In this document: positions 34,533-45,238 of the stretch, piece by piece
Numbering within the stretch: position 1 is the first letter of the stretch
How the letters are laid out: every line of letters starts with the position of its first letter
Source of the DNA: Costus lasius
Taxonomy: Eukaryota > Streptophyta > Magnoliopsida > Zingiberales > Costaceae
Reading direction: 5' to 3'
Length of the DNA stretch: 64,000 nt
Assembly (NCBI GenBank): GCA_027563935.2
Contig: CM050449.1
Coordinates: 61,694,056-61,758,055, forward strand
The notes under the pieces: model-generated
The model's input: only the letters and a program-made list of their open reading frames with translations
Told to the model about the DNA's origin: nothing
The model's database searches: none
Translations under genes and position numbers: made by a program

Positions 34533-36113
34533 GGCTGCACTCTAGTAAGTCTTCCCTCACCCCTTTTGATATATGCCTATACTATATGCATCTGGGATGA
34601 TGCATCTTTTGTTTTGGGTGAGGGTACTTACACATTTTGATAGGTCGTCATGACTTTTATGAATTTTATGATGAGATGTTGTACTGATACTTTGGCTTTA
34701 TGCTGTTGGTGCTGTTGAACTGGTACTGCTTTATGTGATGTTGCTGATGTGCTGATGTACCAACTTGCCAAAACCATTAGCCCCCTTTCACTACTGAACG
34801 ATAATATGCTCCACTTTCATAATGCTTTGACTACACGTGCTTTTATGATGTGATGGTTGTATAGGATTTTATTTCAGCTTTATGATGTTGTGTATACTGT
34901 TAAACTGTTACTACTTGATGTGATACTACACCTGTTTTACCTTGACTTTAAGCTGCAACTACTGAACATATGTAGAACATGAGGAACATTTTAATTTATG
35001 CACTGCTTTCATGATGTCTTATTTTCATGCTATGTCATTTCTTGGATGCTTCAACTTTGCAAGGACATCTCCATTATTGCACTTATATCATGTCCACATC
35101 TCTTTCATATGCTCCCATCAAGATTTGACTGATGAGCTTTAAACTTTGCTGATGACCACTTCCTAGACACGTAAAAGCCTAAGTCGTAGGTCTTAGCTGA
35201 AATTTTCATTGATTGATATTTTCCTCATTTAAGATTGATCCTTGTTCATGGACCTAATTTATGATTAATTTAGACCCCCACACTACACTTAGATCACATT
35301 CATGATTGAGCAACTAGCCACTCGATTCCTTATACACTAGAAACTTGAAGATTGAACTTTGATAAGCTTTGAGTCTAGGCAGTATCTGCATCTCAACATG
35401 AGTATTATGTGTTTGGATGATTATAGATCAAACCACTTGACACACTTACCACTCTTGGTAACTCTTGGTGTTGGTTTTAGTTCGAGCTCCTCTAACTTGG
35501 CACCGCACAAGAAATAGAGAGAATGAAAAGAGAGAAAAAAAAAAGAGGCAGTGGTACCAAAGTTACAAATTGGCACTGCCCAATAAAATCAAAAACAAAA
35601 AGAAAAGAAGGGTAGTGGTACCGAAGTTGCAACTTGGCACTGCCACAGAAAGAAAAGAAACAAAAAGAAAAGAAGGGCAGTGGTACCGAAGTTGCGACTT
35701 GGCACTGCCACAGAAAGAAAAGAAAACAAAAAGAAAAGAAAGGCAATGGTACCGAAGCTATGGCTTGGCATTGTAGAAGAGAAAAAAAAAAGAGGGTGCG
35801 GTGGTACTGAGGTTATGAGTAAGACTTTTACTATGCACTTTTGGTACTTTGAGTGTATTAGTGTCTCATGCGGTAAGGAACTACTTTTATCCAATATCAT
35901 TATACAACTGTTGCCCATAGATTTGACCTAGATACTCTGCTATAAATCTTGACATCTTTAAAGTCTACGGTGATCTGTGTATCCTATGACTAGTTGTAAT
36001 CATGTCGCATTTATAGATAGTTGGGGAACATAACTTTAATTGAACAATCCTCATGGAACTTTATTTCTTTCTTTTTGCTTGAGGACAAGCAAAGGTTTAA
36101 GTCGTAGGTATTC
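34533..36113 (+). other. Ath-1 3' untranslated region
   Basis: No supported gene. It is AT-rich, with five hairpin units at 35548-35825 and an end region at 36076-36113 (GCTTGAGGACAAGCAAAGG). That end region is the conserved block before the 3' LTR in Athila-like elements. Ath-2 has the matching block at 51731-51765 on the minus strand. Confidence 0.7.
35548..35825 (+). repeat. Five tandem hairpin units in Ath-1 3' UTR
   Basis: Units near 35549, 35605, 35667, 35742 and 35800 each contain GTGGTACC (GTGGTACT in the last, ATGGTACC in the fourth). The first four are followed by a TTGGCA segment. In the better copies the ends GGCAGTG and CACTGCC pair, and the middle (GAAGT/ACTT) pairs too. A/G-rich spacers of about 30 bp separate the units. 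The fifth unit lacks the right arm. Confidence 0.75.
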
Positions 36114-37692
36114 TGTTGACACAGATTTATATAGAATTTTACATGTCGATTTACCTATGGAATCATGCCTATTTCACAACTTTAAGCCTTACAATTGCCT
36201 TTATTTGGATACATCTATGGAATCTACACCTGTTTCGGTATTTTTCATGTTTTCAGGTCAAATTGACCACATAGAGGGTAGATTCTGACACTTTTATGGT
36301 AAAGGAGCTCATCCTAACTCAAGATGATCCTAACTGGAAGATTTCAGAGTCATTGAAGCCTTCGTCAGAAATCACGATGGGGTCCCGACCAGAATCATGC
36401 CCGTGACCTGTCTCCGCACTTAAGCTGCAAGCGATAAATCACGACCGGGTCACGACCAAATTCTTGCCCGAGATCGCGGACCCGCCTGTTATGAATCACG
36501 ATTTTTGCCCAAATTTCTTCAACCTAACTTGAGGAAAGGCTGAAGGGCACTTAAGACCTTTCCTCCCCGTTGACAAACGAGGCAAAGAGTAGCTTTCGGC
36601 GGTAGATTTGCTCACGAGATGATGATTTCGTAGAAGAATTTGGCTACGGCGTTGCAGGCCATGGGAGCAAGCAGCAGAGTCTTCTTTCAGCTGAGCAGAG
36701 ACAGTGGCTGCAGCCCTTTTTGCAGGGTATGGGAAGGAGAAAAAGAGGCAGAGAAGAGTGGAATAAAAGGAGGGGGAAAGGCATCGTCTAAGAGAGTTTG
36801 GCAGAGGGATTCACACGGTGAAAAGGAGAGGAGATTTGTTACGCCAAAGAGGGGAGGTTGCACATCAAACTTCGTTGAAGACATCTCTGCGTAAGATTTC
36901 CTCAAGAATAGTTTGTTAATCAGATCTAGAGGAGAAAGCTTGCCTGCGGGTCTGTACTTACTTAGGAACAAACACCAAGGTGAGGTTTGTAAATTAGATC
37001 TTAGGGAGAAAAACTCACTCGCAGATCTGTACTCGCTCATGATATTTTAAGGAGCTTAGACGTTGCGGAGAGCCTCTTGTCCGACCGCGCGTCGGAACCA
37101 CTTGGTTGAGAGTTTATCCATTTCGTTGGTGTGCTATGCCTATACTTCCCGAAAGGAAGTGTTTGTGCCTTTAATCACCTTAAGTGAGGTTTGTTAATCA
37201 GTATCTCTAGGAGTTTCTACTCGCTTGTGGATTTGTGCTTACTTAAGGGGATTATAAGGAGCTTAGACGCGTTGGAGAGACTCTAGTCCGACCACGCGTC
37301 GGAACCCTACGAATTGGACCGACAATCTAGTCTGTGGGAGCGGACGAGATTCTCGGAGGGGAGCTACCTACGTGACAAGGAAGCTGTGCCCCTTTGAACT
37401 AGACAAGACTTTGGCAATAGAGTTTAACTATTCAACTGTAAGGAGACAAAGTGGTGAACCCATATCCTGATGCATCTCCTCATTAGAATCCTCACATGTG
37501 ATTTCCTCTGTTTACATTCTTGCACTTTTAATTATTTTGTTATCTTGAACTTCACCAATTTCAACATCGTCTAGCTAGTCATTTCTAGATCTACCGGAAT
37601 TTGCCCATTAGTCCCTGTGGGATCAATATTTTATTACTTCGATAGACCCGTGCACTTGCGAGAAACGCCTACTATATCTGTGGGCGCTATCA
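36114..37692 (+). repeat. Ath-1 3' LTR
   Basis: 1579 bp, starting TGTTGACACAG and ending GCGCTATCA. It contains CACGACCGGG-type motifs (36370-36490). Near its end is the block CCCTGTGGGATCAATA...CCCGTGCACTTGCG, which is common near the 3' end of Athila/Tat LTRs and also present in Ath-2. No 5' LTR is in view to confirm the left edge. Confidence 0.75.
37610..37660 (+). other. Conserved U5 block of Athila-type LTR in Ath-1
   Basis: GTCCCTGTGGGATCAATA followed by TTACTTCGATAGACCCGTGC. The reverse complement of the same block is in the Ath-2 right LTR at 58180-58235. It is conserved in many plant gypsy LTRs; its role is not established. Confidence 0.65.
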
Positions 37693-39116
37693 AGAAGTCA
37701 GTGGGAGGAAGTTTGACTTGGACGAGGTCCAAGTGCAACCAGAAGACATAGAGATGGAACCTGAGCCACTTGCACCGGTTTCTAGGCAGCTTGAGGCTGA
37801 GACACAGGTCCCACATAACTCTGGGAGGATTCGTCGTGCACCTGAGAGGTATGGGTCGCTGCCGACCCAACACAACAGGATCTTCATCTTTGAGAATGAG
37901 CCCAAGACTTTTGATGAGGCGGTCAGTGGACCGGACTCCAAGAGATGGCTCGAGGCCATGCGATCCGAGATGGATTCCATGTTAGCTAACCAACTTTGGG
38001 ATTTGGTTGAGTTGCCTGATAGGGTAAAACCCATAGGGTGCAAATGGGTCTTCAAAAGGAAGACAGACATGGATGGCAACATAGTTACCTATAAGAGTAG
38101 ATTAATGGCTAAAGGATTGAAATAAGTCCACAGGGTTGACTATGATGAAACCTTCTTGCCAGTTGCCATGATCAAATCCATTCAGATTCTGCTTGCTATA
38201 GCTGTATATCAGGACTATGAGATATGGTAGATGGATGTTAAAACAACGTTGCTTAATGGGAGGCTGACAGAGGATGTGTATATAACGGAACCTGATGGTT
38301 TCATCCATCTTGCAAATGCCAATAAAGTCTACAGGCTAAAGAAATCCATTTATGGATTAAAGCAAGCATCTCGAAGTTGAAATCTTTGGTTTGATGAAGC
38401 TGTGAGAGATTATGGCTTTATCAAAAGCGAAGATGACGCCTCTGTATACAGAAAATTCAGTGCGAGCTTGGTGAGTTTTTCTGGTCTTGCATGTCGATGA
38501 CATACTGCTCATCAGAAATGACATCCCTAGTCTTCAATCTGTGAAGACATGGTTGGGGAAGTGTTTCGAGATGAAGGACTTAGGGGTGGCCGCCTATATC
38601 CTAGGCATGAGGATCTACCGGGATAGATCCAAGAGCTCGTGGCCCTTAGTCAGAGTACCTACATTGATAAGATCCTGAAGAGGTTCAACTTGGAGTAATC
38701 CAAGAAGGAGTACCTTCCAGTGAGACGTGGCCTTACTCTCTCAAAAAGCTAGTGTCCCATCACATAGGCTAAGAAGGATGACATGAGTCGAGTGCCCTAT
38801 GCTTCGGCAGTGGGATCGATCATGTATGCAATATTGTGTACTAGACCAGATGTGGCTTATGCTGTGAGCATAACCAACCAATATCAATCCAATCCAGGTC
38901 TGTACCACTGGGTGGCTATAAAGAACATCTTTAAGTATCTGAGAAGAACTAAGGATCTATTCTTAGCCTACGGGAGACAAGAAGACCTCAGTGTTAAGGG
39001 CTACACTGATGCGTCATTCCAGTCTGACCCTGACAACTTCAGATCGCTGGCCGGCTATGTGTTCATGATGAATAGAGGCGCTGTATGCTGGAAGAGCTTC
39101 AAGCAATCCACCATAG
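37693..39116 (+). pseudogene. pol: Cop-0 copia pol remnant, integrase end to RNase H
   Basis: It begins inside the integrase-RT linker (SGRKFDLDEV) directly at the Ath-1 LTR end. It then shows SGRIRRAPERY, GCKWVFKRKTDMDGN, YDETF, MDVKT and KSIYGLKQASRS. A frameshift near 38485 precedes LHVDDILLIRND, and the region ends in RNase H (GYTDASFQSD) at the Ang-2 insertion. In-frame stops include those after the MAKGLK segment, before MDVKT and within the QASRS region. The similarity to Ang-1 and Ang-2 places it in the BARE/Angela group, but it is diverged. Gag, protease and most of integrase are missing, presumably lying left of Ath-1 outside the window. The remaining RNase H end is at 48296-48651. 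Confidence 0.9.
39112..39116. repeat. Target-site duplication CATAG, left copy, of Ang-2
   Basis: CATAG precedes TGAAGGAACC and recurs at 48291-48295. Confidence 0.95.
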
Positions 39117-40804
39117 TGAAGGAACCCCTAACATAAAGGGGGGGGGGGGGGAAAACCCTAATCATGCGCATCTAGCATGCATGGCGGAAAATAGGGTTTC
39201 AAAATCGCATATGAAACTATATGATCAACTTAAGTTATGAGAAATCATACCAACGCCATAGGCTTGGAATTCGGCTTGGAAGAAGAGATCAAATTAGGTC
39301 TCCTCCACAAGTCCACACACAAGATGAAGATGCTCACTTCCTTGAGATCTCTTGTGCTAGCAAGACACCCAAGCCTTATCTTGTCGAATGGAAAGGGTTT
39401 GATGAGATGAATCCGTTCGGCCGAGAGCTTCTCTTGGATGTCTACTCCACACCTTCGTCAACCACACCTCGAAAAGAATCAAGGCGTTGAAGTGAGGAGC
39501 TCAACGCATAAGCGTTTTGGCATTGAAGCAAAACCGGCCCTTGATGACTTTCCATAAATGGAAGTCAATCAAGCCATGCGTTCAAGCCAACCCAAAACGC
39601 ATTTTGGCATTGAACCAAGCGTTCATATTTGTGAACCGGTTCAATCCAAAATGTCAAATCGGCTTTGGTTCATCAAACCAAACCGAAATAGCTCAAGCCA
39701 CTTGGTCTAGACCAAATCGAACCCCAAGGCTTATGATCTAACCGTTCATCTCCTGATGCCCCTGATCTCTCCGATCTAGCATCACCTCTCTCGATCGAAG
39801 CTTACCGATCTCAAGCCCTAATCAATCAAACATGATCAGACCAGATCTCACTTACAATCAGAGATTAAATCCCTTTAATCTGAACTCAAAGAATCCAGTC
39901 CATACGATCTGACTTAAGTAAGCCATATCACCAAATTGTGCGACCCTGAGGGTTTCCTCTAAATGTCGGTAACGATAACTTACGTTATCACGATCAGTGA
40001 GGGGTATCTAGCAACACATCACTGTCTCCCGATATAAAGGAAAGAGTCTTCCAAGACTACTCCCAAACCATAGCACAAGTGTGACTCAATTCACAAGGCA
40101 TACATATGTCCTTTACCACTGGATGTTCTTATTGGACAAGCATGTCAAGCCTGTAACTCCAATACGATGAGCATGATTAGATCAGATGCACATAGTCATC
40201 TGGGTATGGCCATACACTATCTCAATCATCTCATAAGGGGGCCCTTTAGAACATCACACTCCTTAAACAAGGAGACGGCAATCCTATGTCTATCACTAGT
40301 GTCCTAACCTGATTCAAGCTCACCATCCAAGATAGTCTATAATCATTATGTTTCAAATGATATTGAACTACCTCAAGACAATGACAATCATCATTTAGAA
40401 ACACAAGTGATCTCAAGTCAAAGGACATGTGCCACTTGCTGCTTACAAGGATTATTCACATTGTGACAAGCAATGGAATATCCCAGTAGGGTCTGTCCAG
40501 TACATCCAATGTACCCATGAGTCTACATCTTATTCCATGCTCGAAGCATCCTATAAGATTAGCACTCATATTAGTCTCAATCATATCAAGGCTGTCTCAT
40601 GTTCACCAAGATATCTCGACTAAGGACATATAGCCTGTCAGCCTAGCTGAACAGCTTTGAGACATTATTCAGAAGTACACTTATTACAGCAGACAAGGTA
40701 ACAACCTGAATAATAACCATGCCTTTATAAACTTAAGAGTTTATTACATGATACTAATACAATCCCAAGGCCTCAAACATTAGCCTTAAGGGCATACCCC
40801 AACA
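39117..40804 (-). repeat. Ang-2 3' LTR
   Basis: It starts TGAAGGAACC and ends CCCCAACA on the + strand, with a 14-G run at 39138-39151. Palindrome at 40204-40215, stem-loop at 39974-39989. Confidence 0.96.
40031..40038 (-). promoter_or_regulatory. Possible TATA box of Angela-type LTR (Ang-2 3' LTR copy)
   Basis: Minus strand TTTATATC about 770 bases into the LTR. The same position in the promoter-active 5' LTR is 47517-47524, and the sequence is kept in Ang-1. Position and sequence suit a TATA box, but no transcript is known. Confidence 0.35.
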
Positions 40805-40821
40805 ATCTCCCACTTGCACTT
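40805..40821 (-). other. Ang-2 polypurine tract
   Basis: Minus strand AAGTGCAAGTGGGAGAT directly before TGTTGGGG of the 3' LTR. Confidence 0.9.
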
Positions 40822-40875
40822 AATCTAATGGTTGAGAAATCTCAAACCCATATTATTACAGTGCTTCTCATGCTT

Positions 40876-43800
40876 CTACTGCGCCAGAGGCTTGGTAAGT
40901 GGGTCTGCCAGATTGTCATCTGTATGAACCTTGCATATTTTGATCTCGCCTCGATCAATGATCTCCCGGATCAAGTGAAACCGTCTCTGTATGTGCTTGG
41001 ACTTCTGGTGCGACCGCGGTTCCTTTGCTTGTGCGATGGCTCCAGTGTTATCACAGAAGATAACCAAAGGATCAGCACTCGAAGGAACGACACCAAGTTC
41101 TCTCACGAACTTACGAATCCACACTACCTCCTTGGATGCTTCCGAGGCTGCAACATACTCGGCTTCTGTTGTGGAATCAGCAACAGTTGACTGTTTGAAA
41201 CTCTTCCACACCACTGCTCCACCATTCAAGCTAAAAACATAGCCTGATTGCGATCGGAAATCATCCTGGTCCGACTGGAACGAAGCGTCAGTATATCCCT
41301 CTATACTGAGTTCTTCCTGACCACCATATATCAAGAACATATCTTTGGTCCTCCGCAGATATTTTAAAATGTTCTTGACTGCAATCCAGTGCGCCAAACC
41401 TGGATTACTTTGGAATCGACTGGTCACGCTTAACCCGTAAGCGACGTCTGGGCGAGTACACAACATCGCATACATAATGGACCCAATAGCCGAAGCATAA
41501 GGCGTATTGTCCATTTCATCTTTCTCAGTCTGTGTTTGTGGACACTGACTCTTCGAAAGATTCAGACCATGTCTGACTGGAAGATATCCACGTTTAGAAT
41601 TCTCTAAATGGAATCTCTCCAGGACCTTATCGATGTAAGTACTCTGGCACAGCCCGAGAAGCCTCTTAGATCTATCCCTGTAGATCTTCACACCTAATAC
41701 ATAGGCTGCTTCTCCTAAATCTTTCATCTGGAAACATTTTCCTAACCATGCCTTAACAGCATGCAGTTCAGGAATATCATTTCCAATGATCAAGATATCA
41801 TCGACGTAGAGGATTAGGAATGTAATCACGCTCCCACTAAACCTCTTATATACACACGGGTCATCCTCGTTCTTGATGAAACCAAACTCAGAGATTGATT
41901 CATCAAAACGAATATTCCAGCTCCTAGATGCTTGTTTAAGTCCATAAATGGACTTCTTTAACTTGCATATTTTATGACGATCTGATGGATTAGTGAAACC
42001 TTCTGGTTGTGTCATATACACATCCTCATCCAGATTTCCATTAAGGAAAGCTGTCTTCACATCCATCTGCCAGATCTCATAATCGTAATATGCAGCTATC
42101 GCGAAAAGAATCCGAATAGACTTAAACATGGCTACAGGTGAGAAAGTTTCATCATAATCTATCCCGTAGATTTGTTTGAAACCTTTCGCAACTAGCCTGC
42201 CTTTATAGGTAACCACGTTACCATCCATGTCAATCTTCTTCTTGAAGATCCATTTACAGCCTATAGGGATTACTCCCGGAGGCGGATCAACCAAATCCCA
42301 GACTTGGTTATCTGACATGGAGTCCATCTCGGCTCGCATAGCTTCAAGCCATCTAGCTGACTCCGGTCCACTGACCGCATCCGCATAAGTTAGGGGTTCA
42401 TCATTATCAATGATGTAGACTCCGACATAGCGCTCAGGCTGTCGACGGATCCTACCCGATCTTCGCGGTTCCCGTGATATCTGAGCCTCAGGTTGTTCAG
42501 TAACCTGATCTACTGGCTCAGGCACATCCAACTCTGCCTGACTACTTTGTCCTTCCTCTGGAATCTCATCCAGCTTTATTTCTCTCCCACTGGCCTCTTG
42601 CAGAAGAAACTCCTTCTCAAGAAATATGGCCGTCCGAGCAACAAATATCTTGTTCTCTTTGGGATCGTAGAAATAATAACCCTTAGTTTCCTTAGGGTAA
42701 CCGACAAAGATGCATTTCTCAGATCTGCTCTCCAGTTTCCCAGAGGCGAGCTTTTTGACATAAGCCTCGCAACCCCAGATCCTGATAAATGTCAAGCTAG
42801 GCTGTTTCCCATACCATAGCTCATATGGCGTCTTTGAAACTGCCTTGGATGGCACTCGGTTTAGTACCTTTGCAGCTGTTTCCAGTGCAAAACCCCAAAA
42901 GGAATATGGAAGAGTAACCTGACTCATCATAGAACGAACCATATCAAGTAACGTTCTATTTCTCCTCTCGGACACACCATTCCACTGCGGTGTTCCTGGC
43001 GGAGTGAGCTGTGAGATAATCCCACACTCCTTCAGATAGTCAGTAAACGTATGACTCAGGTATTCTCCACCTCGATCAGAACGAAGTGCCTTGATATTTC
43101 GGCCTAACTGATTTTGTACTTCATTTTTGAACTCTTTGAACTTGTCAAAAGATTCACTTTTATGTCTCATTAAATAGACATATCCATACCTACTGAAATA
43201 ATCAGTGAAGGTAATGAAGTACTGATAGCCACCTCTGGCATGTTTACTGAAAGGCCCACACACATCACTGTGTATCAGGTCAAGTAAACCTGAAGTCCTT
43301 TGACCTTTGTGAGGAAAAGGAGACTTCGTCATTTTACCCATTAAACAAGCTTTGCATGTATCAATCTCCTCATAGGAGAAAGATCCCAGCAGTCCATAAT
43401 CATGCAACCGCTTAATGCGCTTCTCGTTTATATGGCCTAAACGACTATGCCATAGCAAGGTGTTGTCATCAGCATACTTGGCTTTCTTATTATCAATGTT
43501 TTGTATAGAATATTCCATGTCCAACATGAATAACCCATTGTTAATTGAACCAGTTGCATACACAATATTATCATAAGTTAAAACACACTTTGAAATCTTG
43601 CATTCAAAGGCAAATCCTTTCCTGACAAGAGCAGGAATAGAGATAATATTCTTGGTAATACTGGGTACAAAATAACAATTGTTCAATTCTAATACAATGC
43701 CAGATGGTAAAGTGATGAAATAGTCTCCTACAGCAACAGCAGCAACCCGTGCCCCGTTTCCAACGCGTAGGTCTACCTCATGCTGTCCCACCTGCCTTCT

Positions 43801-44709
43801 TCTCTTGAGTTCCTGCACATTTGAACAAATGTGAACTCCACATGCAGTGTCCAACACCCATGACATAGAAGAAGATGAAACCATGACTTCCGTCACGTAT
43901 ATACCTGAGCCAGAAGCAATGCTTCCCCTCTTATCTCCTTGGAGCGCTTTACAGTCCTTTTTCCAGTGACCCAGCTGGCCATAGTGGAAACACCTGTTAT
44001 CCTTCGACCGCTTCACCTTCTGTTTCAGGGCCTTGCTGTAATTCTTGACAGGGGCCTTGCCCTTCTTCCCCTTCTTCTTGTTCCTAGAAGGAACCAACAA
44101 GACAGAGGTTGAAGGCTTACCCTTCAGAGTTTCCTCAGTAGTCAAGAGCATATTCAGCAGCTCTGCCGGCGTACAATCGATTTTGTTCATATTAAAGTTA
44201 ATGATGAACGCATCGAAAGAAGGCGGAAGAGACTGCAGAATAATATCTACAGCAAGCTCCTGGTTGATGGTATGCCCCAGTTTCTCCAGAGCCTCCTTGT
44301 GCCCAATCATCTTGAGCACGTGAGCTCCCACTAGGCTCCCCTCAGCCAGTTTGCTCTGAAAGAAGAGCTTCGTCAGATTATAGCGTTCTGTCCTCGCCTG
44401 TGCAGCATACAACATCTTGAGGTTCGCTATAATTTCTATAGCCGACATATCCTCATGCTGACGCTGCAGCGGTGGCGTCATAGACGCTAGCATCAGGCAA
44501 GCGACATCAATGCTATCATTGACGTGCTTTTCATAGGCATCCCGAACCGCCCTTGCGGCGTTCGGAGCGGGCTGCGGCGGTATCGCCGTCTCGAGGACAT
44601 ACAGTTTCCTCTCTGCCTTAAGAACGATCTTAAGGTGTCCGAACCAGTCAGAGAAGTTCGGCCCAGCAAACTTCTCCCTTTCCAGTAGGGATCGCACATT
44701 GAAGCTCAT
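40876..44709 (-). CDS. gag-pol: Ang-2 gag-pol polyprotein, open reading frame
   Basis: A single ORF of 1277 codons from ATG 44709. Gag fills about the first 235 residues. A zinc knuckle at 240-253 reads CFHYGQLGHWKKDC, with Tyr in place of the second Cys that Ang-1 keeps. The protease has SWVLDTACG (about 287). Integrase has a zinc region from WHSRLGHI (about 420) and catalytic Asp, Asp and Glu near 481, 545 and 575 (HSDVCGPF, SDRGGEYLS, NGVSERRNR). RT has QMDVKTAFLNG (about 882) and YVDD (about 967). RNase H has TDASFQSD (1140), ADSTTEAEYVA (1177) and a C-terminal DNLADPLTKPLAQ. Products act in cytoplasmic particles and then the nucleus to copy and insert the element. The protein ends at a TAG, after which the frame still resembles the tail seen in Cop-0. 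Apart from the Cys loss, every key residue I checked is present. Confidence 0.97.
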   Translation of the reverse strand: MSFNVRSLLEREKFAGPNFSDWFGHLKIVLKAERKLYVLETAIPPQPAPNAARAVRDAYEKHVNDSIDVACLMLASMTPPLQRQHEDMSAIEIIANLKMLYAAQARTERYNLTKLFFQSKLAEGSLVGAHVLKMIGHKEALEKLGHTINQELAVDIILQSLPPSFDAFIINFNMNKIDCTPAELLNMLLTTEETLKGKPSTSVLLVPSRNKKKGKKGKAPVKNYSKALKQKVKRSKDNRCFHYGQLGHWKKDCKALQGDKRGSIASGSGIYVTEVMVSSSSMSWVLDTACGVHICSNVQELKRRRQVGQHEVDLRVGNGARVAAVAVGDYFITLPSGIVLELNNCYFVPSITKNIISIPALVRKGFAFECKISKCVLTYDNIVYATGSINNGLFMLDMEYSIQNIDNKKAKYADDNTLLWHSRLGHINEKRIKRLHDYGLLGSFSYEEIDTCKACLMGKMTKSPFPHKGQRTSGLLDLIHSDVCGPFSKHARGGYQYFITFTDYFSRYGYVYLMRHKSESFDKFKEFKNEVQNQLGRNIKALRSDRGGEYLSHTFTDYLKECGIISQLTPPGTPQWNGVSERRNRTLLDMVRSMMSQVTLPYSFWGFALETAAKVLNRVPSKAVSKTPYELWYGKQPSLTFIRIWGCEAYVKKLASGKLESRSEKCIFVGYPKETKGYYFYDPKENKIFVARTAIFLEKEFLLQEASGREIKLDEIPEEGQSSQAELDVPEPVDQVTEQPEAQISREPRRSGRIRRQPERYVGVYIIDNDEPLTYADAVSGPESARWLEAMRAEMDSMSDNQVWDLVDPPPGVIPIGCKWIFKKKIDMDGNVVTYKGRLVAKGFKQIYGIDYDETFSPVAMFKSIRILFAIAAYYDYEIWQMDVKTAFLNGNLDEDVYMTQPEGFTNPSDRHKICKLKKSIYGLKQASRSWNIRFDESISEFGFIKNEDDPCVYKRFSGSVITFLILYVDDILIIGNDIPELHAVKAWLGKCFQMKDLGEAAYVLGVKIYRDRSKRLLGLCQSTYIDKVLERFHLENSKRGYLPVRHGLNLSKSQCPQTQTEKDEMDNTPYASAIGSIMYAMLCTRPDVAYGLSVTSRFQSNPGLAHWIAVKNILKYLRRTKDMFLIYGGQEELSIEGYTDASFQSDQDDFRSQSGYVFSLNGGAVVWKSFKQSTVADSTTEAEYVAASEASKEVVWIRKFVRELGVVPSSADPLVIFCDNTGAIAQAKEPRSHQKSKHIQRRFHLIREIIDRGEIKICKVHTDDNLADPLTKPLAQ

Positions 44710-45016
44710 GGTGTTCGTTGCTGCAGGAATCTACAACAAGCAAGAACAGCAAGGTCAGTATCAATGTTTAGAATCAATCCAGGACTTAAGAAAGATTCTT
44801 TTCTCACTATTTTGTCTGACTGAAAAATCCAGTAAACAGTCCGAAAGAGTATCACTCTTTTAGTGAGATGGGATCCAAATTTCATACTTGGTCTCCGCGT
44901 CCCGCTCAGGCGAGATAAGATGCACAGAGATGACAAGCACTAATTTCTGGTAGGCTGTCCCAGCCAATCGCCAACCCGTGCGATTCCCCTTCATCTTGGC
45001 AATCCAGCAGACTGTG

Positions 45017-45029
45017 CCAACTGAGTTGG
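45017..45029 (-). other. Leader hairpin 1 of Ang-2
   Basis: CCAAC-TGA-GTTGG, identical to Ang-1 at 9279-9291. Confidence 0.5.
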
Positions 45030-45225
45030 TACAACATAGTCTCTGATCCCAGAGATGGCTGCCTCCATGCGCTACCATATGCGCCACATATGTAGCCTAC
45101 ATGGTCAAGCTGACCCGACCTACTCCCTGGACCACCACGTGTTATGCTGAGCAACGAGCAGTGATAAATCCCTACTCTGTAACACGCAGGTGAAATCCAG
45201 CACCGTCTGAAGATAGATGGACGTG

Positions 45226-45238
45226 CCCACTGAGTGTG
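45226..45238 (-). other. Leader hairpin 2 of Ang-2, one mismatch
   Basis: CCCAC-TGA-GTGTG. The Ang-1 copy has GTGGG and pairs fully. Confidence 0.45.

Larger units (their letters stand above)
1..37692 (+). mobile_element. Ath-1, Athila-type Ty3/gypsy element, 5' end outside window, split by Ang-1
   Basis: The visible parts are 1-1704 and 34103-37692; everything between is the nested Ang-1 insertion. In order the element shows a repeat-bearing non-coding block, a broken env-like ORF, a 3' untranslated region with hairpin repeats, a polypurine-type region and a 3' LTR (36114-37692). Homology to Ath-2 is seen in the ORF (shared NPCIRYAHR and MKMI motifs), in the 3' hairpins and in the LTR end (CTATCA in both). 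The 5' LTR, primer site, gag and any pol lie left of the window. The LTR end abuts copia pol sequence at 37693, so Ath-1 probably inserted into Cop-0. The expected 5-bp duplication would be AGAAG (37693-37697), but its partner is out of view. Family assignment is inferred from the ORF and structure. Confidence 0.8.

Noticed and set aside
34303..34560. Minus-strand ORFs of 67-85 codons opposite the acidic tail
   Set aside because: Shadows of the env-like ORF; low-complexity Ser/Cys runs come from reading the GAC/GAT-rich tail backwards.
35465..35776. 103-codon lysine-rich + strand ORF
   Set aside because: Produced by the repeated hairpin units and A/G spacers of the Ath-1 3' UTR, not a protein-coding pattern.
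42493..42819. 108-codon + strand ORF, also seen at 6727-7065
   Set aside because: Antisense to the integrase-RT linker of the Angela polyproteins; explained by the real gene.
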